Source of the DNA: Bacteroidota bacterium
GTDB lineage: Bacteria > Bacteroidota > Bacteroidia > Bacteroidales > VadinHA17
Reading direction: 5' to 3'
NCBI GenBank assembly: GCA_030618105.1
Contig: JAUXED010000010.1
Span: forward strand, 1 to 40,806
DNA length: 40,806 nt
Shown one piece after another: positions 36,747 to 40,806 of this stretch (the stretch's first letter is position 1; each line of letters begins with the position of its first letter). Position numbers and translations under genes: made by a program. The notes under the pieces were generated by a model. That model had not been told where the DNA came from. It was given only the letters and a program-made list of their open reading frames with translations, and ran no database searches.

Positions 36747-37610
36747 ATGAGAAAGGAAGAAAAACGAACTGAGGCATTTTTTATTGATATTGAGAAGGTA
36801 ATTTCAGATAAAAATCCACGGTTACTTAAATTGTTACCAGGATTTTTGATCCGTTACATGAAAAAGATCATCCATCAGGATGAGCTTAATGAATTCCTTA
36901 AATTACATGGAGATTTGGCGGGTCTTGATTTTATCCGTGAGGGTTTAAAATTCATGGAAACAAATTATGAAGCGAAAGGATTGGAAAATTTACCTAAGGA
37001 AGGACGGTATTTATTTGCATCGAATCATCCATTGGGGGGACTTGACGGGTTAATTTTTATCCACGAAGTAGGCAAAATATGGCCCCGGCTAAAATTTCCC
37101 GTCAATGATCTTTTAATGAATATAAAAAATCTCGATCCCATTTTCCTTCCCATAAATAAACATGGAAAACAGGATAAGCAAGCTGTTTTACAAATTGAAA
37201 AATCATATGCTTCAGATGATCAAATCCTCTATTTCCCTGCAGGTTTATGTTCCAGAAAAAAGAAAGGGAAAATTGAAGACCTTGAATGGAAAAAGCATTT
37301 TATTACCAAAGCCGTAAAACATAAAAGGGATATTGTCCCGATTCATTTTACAGGCCGCAATTCCAATTTCTTTTATAATCTCGCCAACCTTAGGGTTTTG
37401 TTGGGAATAAAATCAAATATTGAAATGGTTTACCTGGCTAATGAAATGTTTAAACAAAAAAACAGGAAAATCATTGTCAGGTTTGGAGAACCAATATCAT
37501 ACAGAATGTTTGACAAAACATTATCACCTGAAGCATGGGCGGTTAAGGTAAAAAAGATCGTATATTTTCTTGGTGAAGGAAAAAATATCTCTTTAAATAC
37601 TGTATCATGA
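36747..37610 (+). CDS. PlsC-family acyltransferase, GlsA-like (glycine lipids)
   Basis: A 287-residue 1-acylglycerol-phosphate acyltransferase-type enzyme. Motif I is NHPLGGLD (93-100), with H94 and D100; this is an H-x5-D spacing rather than the common H-x4-D. FPAGLCSRK (about 160-168) corresponds to the FPEG substrate motif, and DIVPIHFTG follows. The next gene is a GNAT-type N-acyltransferase. In Bacteroides the adjacent pair GlsB (N-acylation of glycine) and GlsA (O-acylation) makes glycine lipids, so this is probably the O-acyltransferase working at the inner membrane. Ornithine lipids are an alternative product. A weak purine stretch TAGGAAA precedes the start. Confidence 0.8.
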   Translation: MRKEEKRTEAFFIDIEKVISDKNPRLLKLLPGFLIRYMKKIIHQDELNEFLKLHGDLAGLDFIREGLKFMETNYEAKGLENLPKEGRYLFASNHPLGGLDGLIFIHEVGKIWPRLKFPVNDLLMNIKNLDPIFLPINKHGKQDKQAVLQIEKSYASDDQILYFPAGLCSRKKKGKIEDLEWKKHFITKAVKHKRDIVPIHFTGRNSNFFYNLANLRVLLGIKSNIEMVYLANEMFKQKNRKIIVRFGEPISYRMFDKTLSPEAWAVKVKKIVYFLGEGKNISLNTVS

Positions 37611-37637
37611 TTATTACCTGAATGACTAAAATTTCTG

Positions 37638-37645
37638 TATATTTG
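37638..37645 (+). promoter_or_regulatory. Candidate -7 element before glsB-like gene
   Basis: TATATTTG matches TAnnTTTG exactly, 28 bases before the chosen ATG. No TTTG is seen at the -33 position, so the gene may also be read from the upstream promoter. Confidence 0.45.
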
Positions 37646-37673
37646 GGTTTCAATAAAATAATTGATTATTTCC

Positions 37674-38621
37674 ATGGAAGCTATTATTCCTTCAATACCG
37701 CGAGAAAAACTAATTAAAGAACTAGTGCCGGAACGGTTTGTACGTAAAACCAATTACGGGAACAATGAAATTTATATTTGCACTCACCATGATTCCCCTA
37801 TGCTCATGCAGGAGGTTGGCAGGTTAAGGGAAATAGCCTTCAGGCTCGCGGGAGGAGGTACAGGGAAAAAGATTGATATTGATGAAATGGACACCCGTGA
37901 AAATCCGTATGAACAATTAATTGTTTGGAATCCGGAAGATCAGGAGATTTTAGGGGGTTATCGTTTTTATAAATGCATGGATGCGAAAAAGGGTGATTTT
38001 GATATTGATAAATTATCAACATCTCATTATTTCAATTTCTCTGAAAAATTCAAGAAAACTTATCTTCCTCACATGATTGAACTGGGTCGTTCCTTTGTGC
38101 AACCTTTTTCTACTTCAGGTAAAAGAAGAAAAAGCTTATTTGCTCTTGACAATCTCTGGGATGGTTTAGGAGCACTTGTAATTGACAACCCCGGAATGCG
38201 TTATTTCTTCGGAAAAGTAACCATGTATCCGCATTTCGACAGGTTTGCAAGGGATATGATCCTATATTTTCTTTATAAATATTTTGGAGATCCTGAAAAA
38301 CTGGCAACTCCTATTAATCCTATGCCTCTTGACCTTGAAAGAAAGGAGATCACTTCTATATTGACCGGCAAAAATTACATCGAAGATTACAAGTTGCTTT
38401 CCCAACAGGTACGAAAATTGGGTGAAAATGTCCCGCCTCTAATTAACGCTTATATGAACTTATCCCCAACAATGAAGACCTTTGGTACTATTATTAATAA
38501 TGATTTTGGCGATGTAGAAGAAACCGGGATAATGATCACGCTCAAAGACATGTATATCTCGAAAGTGAACAGGCATCTGGCTTCTTACCGTGAAGATTAC
38601 CAGTTACCTTCGCATGAATAA
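37674..38621 (+). CDS. GNAT-like N-acyltransferase, GlsB/OlsB-like
   Basis: 315 residues from the ATG at 37674. A TTG four codons earlier is possible but would lie only about 16 bases after the candidate -7 element. The region VGRLREIAFRLAGGGTG (about 44-60), LGGYRFYKC and IELGRSFVQP (about 130-139) are typical of the OlsB/GlsB family, which joins an acyl-ACP-derived 3-hydroxy fatty acid to an amino acid. With the PlsC-like gene 63 bases upstream it should make an N,O-diacylated amino-acid lipid, glycine being the Bacteroidetes substrate. The C-terminal half has a further conserved region (PINPMPLDLERKE) of unknown role. Confidence 0.82.
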   Translation: MEAIIPSIPREKLIKELVPERFVRKTNYGNNEIYICTHHDSPMLMQEVGRLREIAFRLAGGGTGKKIDIDEMDTRENPYEQLIVWNPEDQEILGGYRFYKCMDAKKGDFDIDKLSTSHYFNFSEKFKKTYLPHMIELGRSFVQPFSTSGKRRKSLFALDNLWDGLGALVIDNPGMRYFFGKVTMYPHFDRFARDMILYFLYKYFGDPEKLATPINPMPLDLERKEITSILTGKNYIEDYKLLSQQVRKLGENVPPLINAYMNLSPTMKTFGTIINNDFGDVEETGIMITLKDMYISKVNRHLASYREDYQLPSHE

Positions 38622-38800
38622 CACCTACTGGTTACTGGTTGCTGGTTATGAAGCTTTTCATATTTTTCTTTACTTCATCCTTCATCAATTATCCTTCATC
38701 GTTCCAAATGGTTTCAGGTTTAAAGTTTCAGGTTTCGGGTTTCTTAACTTCAAACATTCTTCAAACCTTAAACCTCAAACATTCTTATAACTTTTCCCTT
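38622..38800. repeat. Degenerate low-complexity repeats
   Basis: A run of short imperfect repeats: ACTGGTT/GCTGGTT near 38627-38648, TTCATCCTTCATC near 38674-38700, and GTTTCAGGTTT near 38710-38745 followed by complementary AAACATTC and AAACCTTAAACC stretches. Such text-like intergenic sequence is common in Bacteroidetes. I see no gene between 38622 and 38950. Confidence 0.6.
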
Positions 38801-38896
38801 TATTCAATATTTTCATAAAAAAACAAAAAACACTTGACAAATAAATTATTCAGAGAACATCTATAATATTACAATATAAAAAACCTTATTTATAAT

Positions 38897-38926
38897 TTGT
38901 CTAAATAAAAAATTGTTTTTACTTTG
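38897..38926 (+). promoter_or_regulatory. tetR promoter
   Basis: TTTG just after position 38896, a 20 bp spacer and TACTTTG ending at 38926. The latter is one base shorter than TAnnTTTG. The operator-like site begins six bases further on and would cover the transcription start, which fits autorepression. Confidence 0.55.
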
Positions 38927-38931
38927 CAAAT

Positions 38932-38950
38932 AGAAACAGTGTTCGTTATT
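38932..38950 (+). promoter_or_regulatory. TetR operator, site 1 (autoregulation)
   Basis: AGAAACA-G-TGTTCGT is an imperfect palindrome, and its right part TGTTCGTTATT is identical to site 2 at 39577-39595. It ends directly at the tetR ATG. I infer that the regulator represses its own gene. Confidence 0.65.
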
Positions 38951-39559
38951 ATGCAGATAAAAAAAACAGACATACGCAAAGTAATTTTAGAAGTTTCCGG
39001 AAAAGAATTCCTGGAGCATGGTTTTAAGGATGCTTCAATGCGCACCATTGCTAAAAAATCAGACGTTAGTTTAGGTAATATTTACAATTACTTTAAAAAT
39101 AAAGATGAAATTTTTACTCAAATTCTTTCAGTTCCTGTTTCATTATTGAATAAAGTAAATAATCTTTTTAATGATGAATACTTTTTTGATATTGAGAATA
39201 TAAGAAACGGAAAAATAAAACAACTAAAATTTACGTACAGCATTAAGTTTATTTGTAATTATCGGGATGAACTTAAATTGCTGTTATTTAAAGCACATGG
39301 TTCATCACTTCATGATTTTAAAGATAATTGGATAGATAAGAATACCGAAGCAAGTATAGAATGGTTAAAAAAATATAATAATATTCATTCAAAAAAAGTT
39401 CAAGCATCAGAGTTCTTTATTCATTATCTTAATTCGTCTTATGTAAATTTTATTACTGAAATTCTAATGCACGATATCCATAAAAATAAAATGATAGAAT
39501 ATTTAAAAGAGTATTTCGAATACTCTTTTCATGGATGGCAAAAGGTTATAGAAAAATAA
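38951..39559 (+). CDS. TetR/AcrR-family transcriptional regulator
   Basis: 202 residues from the ATG at 38951. A TTG nine codons earlier overlaps the promoter and operator and is rejected. The N-terminal 55 residues are a TetR helix-turn-helix: GKEFLEHGFKDASMRTIAKK then SDVSLGNIYNYFKNKDEIF (37-55). The rest is an AT-rich-coded, Lys/Asn-heavy helical ligand domain without recognisable similarity. Ligand is unknown; membrane lipids or a hydrophobic compound would fit the membrane genes it seems to control. Shared operators before this gene and before the next one support local control. Confidence 0.88.
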   Translation: MQIKKTDIRKVILEVSGKEFLEHGFKDASMRTIAKKSDVSLGNIYNYFKNKDEIFTQILSVPVSLLNKVNNLFNDEYFFDIENIRNGKIKQLKFTYSIKFICNYRDELKLLLFKAHGSSLHDFKDNWIDKNTEASIEWLKKYNNIHSKKVQASEFFIHYLNSSYVNFITEILMHDIHKNKMIEYLKEYFEYSFHGWQKVIEK

Positions 39560-39576
39560 TTCTTTTTGAACAAAAC

Positions 39577-39595
39577 ACGAACAATGTTCGTTATT
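39577..39595 (+). promoter_or_regulatory. TetR operator, site 2 (downstream genes)
   Basis: ACGAACA-A-TGTTCGT is a perfect 15-bp palindrome about a central base, followed by TATT as in site 1. It lies 37 bases before the first gene of the cassette and 17 after tetR. A TTTG at 39565-39568 just upstream and a T/A-rich -7 region just downstream suggest it sits inside a promoter. Confidence 0.75.
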
Positions 39596-39621
39596 AATTT
39601 AATCAAATAACAATTAAAAAC

Positions 39622-39626
39622 GGAGG
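39622..39626 (+). promoter_or_regulatory. Strong Shine-Dalgarno
   Basis: GGAGG ends five bases before the ATG at 39632. Strong sites like this are not seen before the other genes of the window. Confidence 0.75.
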
Positions 39627-39631
39627 TTAAA

Positions 39632-40012
39632 ATGACAAACAGATTTAAAAATTTATCAATCGAAACTCAGGCAGCTATTGCCTTAATGCTTATTCAACTG
39701 GCACATAAACTGGTAGCTGAAGTACAGAGTACCATAACAATGGTTGGCGTATTTAATCACTGGAAAGTATATGCCGTTCTTTTACTCGCCGGATTATATG
39801 TTGTCGCTATAATATTATGTTTATGGCAAAAAAAACCGGGTTTTATAATTGGTATGGTATTGGGCATTGAGATAGTTTTACAGCCACTTATTTTCCATGT
39901 TTTAGCGGGAATACCAAAGGATCCGCAGTATTATATTCTGTTCCCGATACTGCAGGGAATTTTAGTGTTTTATTTCTGCAGACTGGGATATAAAAAGGTA
40001 GAAGAAGAATAA
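39632..40012 (+). CDS. Four-helix membrane protein of unknown function
   Basis: A 126-residue protein with about four transmembrane helices (roughly 13-30, 47-66, 70-93, 99-117), a basic loop QKKPG after helix 2 and an acidic/basic tail KKVEEE. I do not recognise a family and no catalytic motif is visible. It is the first gene of the TetR-controlled cassette and lies three bases before the membrane methyltransferase, so it may be a subunit or a substrate-binding partner. Start chosen by the strong ribosome-binding site. Confidence 0.75.
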   Translation: MTNRFKNLSIETQAAIALMLIQLAHKLVAEVQSTITMVGVFNHWKVYAVLLLAGLYVVAIILCLWQKKPGFIIGMVLGIEIVLQPLIFHVLAGIPKDPQYYILFPILQGILVFYFCRLGYKKVEEE

Positions 40013-40015
40013 ATT

Positions 40016-40576
40016 ATGACTTTAATACCTGAATTTGAAATTGGTTTGTGGAATGGCTGGATTCCATTATGTTTGTTTTATTTAATATTTGGCATCCTAC
40101 TTATATCTTTTCCAAAGGATGTTGTGAAAAGACTTTATGATAGATCCTACTGGAGTAAAAAGCGAATAGTTTTAATTATTATTGGAAAATTATTAGCATT
40201 TGCTTATTTAATTCTAATAATTTTTACCCCATTAAAAATCGGATTTTTTATTTTCATCATTGGGATTACTATTTATGCCCTTGGCTTGGTAGGATTCGTT
40301 ATTGCTTTATTTAATTACAAAAATACATCAATCAGCCAGCCTGTTACTAGAGGACTCTATAGAATATCACGCCATCCACAGATTCTTACATTATTAATTT
40401 TATATTTTGGGATTTGTATTACTATAGGCTCATGGCTTATTTTATTAATGTTTTTTATATTTTCAGTATTTAATCACTTTAGAATTTTAGCAGAAGAAAA
40501 AGCTTGCTTAGAGCTATATGGTGATTCGTACCATGAGTATAAAAATAAAACGCCAAGATATTTTTTATTTTTTTAA
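40016..40576 (+). CDS. ICMT/PEMT-like membrane methyltransferase
   Basis: A 186-residue integral membrane protein with about five helices. The C-terminal half has the SAM-binding pattern of isoprenylcysteine carboxyl methyltransferase and phospholipid methyltransferase families: GLYRISRHPQ (113-122), an EE pair (160-161), YGDSYHEY (168-175) and a final PR. In this fold the RHP...EE residues hold the SAM cofactor at the membrane surface. The substrate could be a lipid, an isoprenoid or a small thiol/amine. It starts three bases after the preceding stop and is followed by a soluble methyltransferase. Confidence 0.82.
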   Translation: MTLIPEFEIGLWNGWIPLCLFYLIFGILLISFPKDVVKRLYDRSYWSKKRIVLIIIGKLLAFAYLILIIFTPLKIGFFIFIIGITIYALGLVGFVIALFNYKNTSISQPVTRGLYRISRHPQILTLLILYFGICITIGSWLILLMFFIFSVFNHFRILAEEKACLELYGDSYHEYKNKTPRYFLFF

Positions 40577-40577
40577 T

Positions 40578-40584
40578 AAGGAGA
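40578..40584 (+). promoter_or_regulatory. Strong Shine-Dalgarno
   Basis: AAGGAGA seven bases before the ATG at 40592; second strong site in this cassette. Confidence 0.75.
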
Positions 40585-40591
40585 CCCAAAA

Positions 40592-40806
40592 ATGAAAGAT
40601 AATAAAAGAATAAAAAAAGAAAGAAAATACTGGGATAAGTTTAGTTCTAAGTTTGATAAACGAAAAAAGAAAGAATGGAAAGTTTACGAATCGCTATTGT
40701 TCAATAAAATAGCAGATAATCTGGATAAAGGTAATACTGTATTAGAGGTTGCTTGTGGTACAGGACGTGTTACCCTGGAGATATCTAAACAGGCAAACAA
40801 GGTTTA
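40592..40806 (+). CDS. SAM-dependent class I methyltransferase, cut by window edge
   Basis: Only the first 71 codons lie inside the window. The N-terminus is lysine-rich (MKDNKRIKKERKYWDKFSS), then a helix, and SAM motif I reads VLEVACGTGRV (50-60), the standard Rossmann methyltransferase loop. Such YWDKFS...FD beginnings are common in UbiE/PmtA-like enzymes, so phospholipid N-methylation is possible, but the substrate region is missing. It follows the membrane methyltransferase by 15 bases with a strong ribosome-binding site. Confidence 0.8.
   Translation, partial: MKDNKRIKKERKYWDKFSSKFDKRKKKEWKVYESLLFNKIADNLDKGNTVLEVACGTGRVTLEISKQANKV

Noticed and set aside
38833-38866. Perfect TTGACA and TATAAT hexamers before tetR
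   Set aside because: They are 22 bp apart, too far for a sigma-70 promoter, and the TTTG/TACTTTG promoter closer to the gene fits this lineage better.

Overview
The window reads as an AT-rich chromosomal segment of a Bacteroidota (Bacteroidetes) bacterium, probably order Bacteroidales or a close relative. Supporting signs are promoters of the TTTG / 19-21 bp / TAnnTTTG type, few Shine-Dalgarno sequences, a Bacteroidetes-type dcw (division and cell wall) cluster, a lipoprotein-type LptC next to a TPR protein and an outer-membrane barrel, and a gene pair resembling the glycine-lipid genes glsA/glsB. Species cannot be named from this sequence alone.

Left edge (1-2311, minus strand): the start of an rRNA operon, 16S - tRNA-Ile(GAU) - tRNA-Ala(UGC), with 23S expected beyond the left edge. 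Upstream of 16S are three tandem promoters, a boxA-like antitermination site and one arm of a 16S processing stem. The other arm lies in the spacer. The spacer also holds a broken, insertion-bearing copy of the 5' part of tRNA-Ile.

2585-12080: housekeeping genes. On the plus strand are a polyprenol-phosphate mannosyltransferase-like GT2 enzyme, dihydroorotase, an unknown lipoprotein, a DUF2148 ferredoxin-like protein, fructose-1,6-bisphosphatase and the transcription-repair coupling factor Mfd. Aspartokinase is on the minus strand. Copies of a dispersed GC-richer repeat lie on both sides of mfd in inverted orientation. Short tandem arrays (7-9 bp units) are scattered between genes.

12292-19305 (plus): an envelope cluster comprising an outer-membrane barrel protein, a TPR protein, lipoprotein LptC, a 63-residue membrane protein, a CNNM/CorC-type transporter and a PpiD/SurA-like periplasmic folding factor. 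It converges on a class I aminotransferase.

19292-36322 (minus): the dcw cluster in transcription order mraZ-rsmH-ftsL-ftsI-murE-mraY-murD-ftsW-murG-murC-ftsQ-ftsA-ftsZ, followed by a CGGC-domain protein and the aminotransferase. Genes are nearly contiguous. murF and ddl are absent. Four 10-bp repeats of MraZ-box type lie just upstream of mraZ.

36747-38621 (plus): a PlsC-like and a GNAT-like acyltransferase, the pair expected to build N,O-acylated glycine lipids.

38951-40806 (plus): a TetR-family regulator, then a four-helix membrane protein, an ICMT/PEMT-like membrane methyltransferase and a soluble SAM methyltransferase cut by the right edge. The same operator-like palindrome occurs before tetR and before the following genes. 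The latter have strong Shine-Dalgarno sequences, unlike the rest of the window. This cassette is the most accessory-looking and least explained part of the window.
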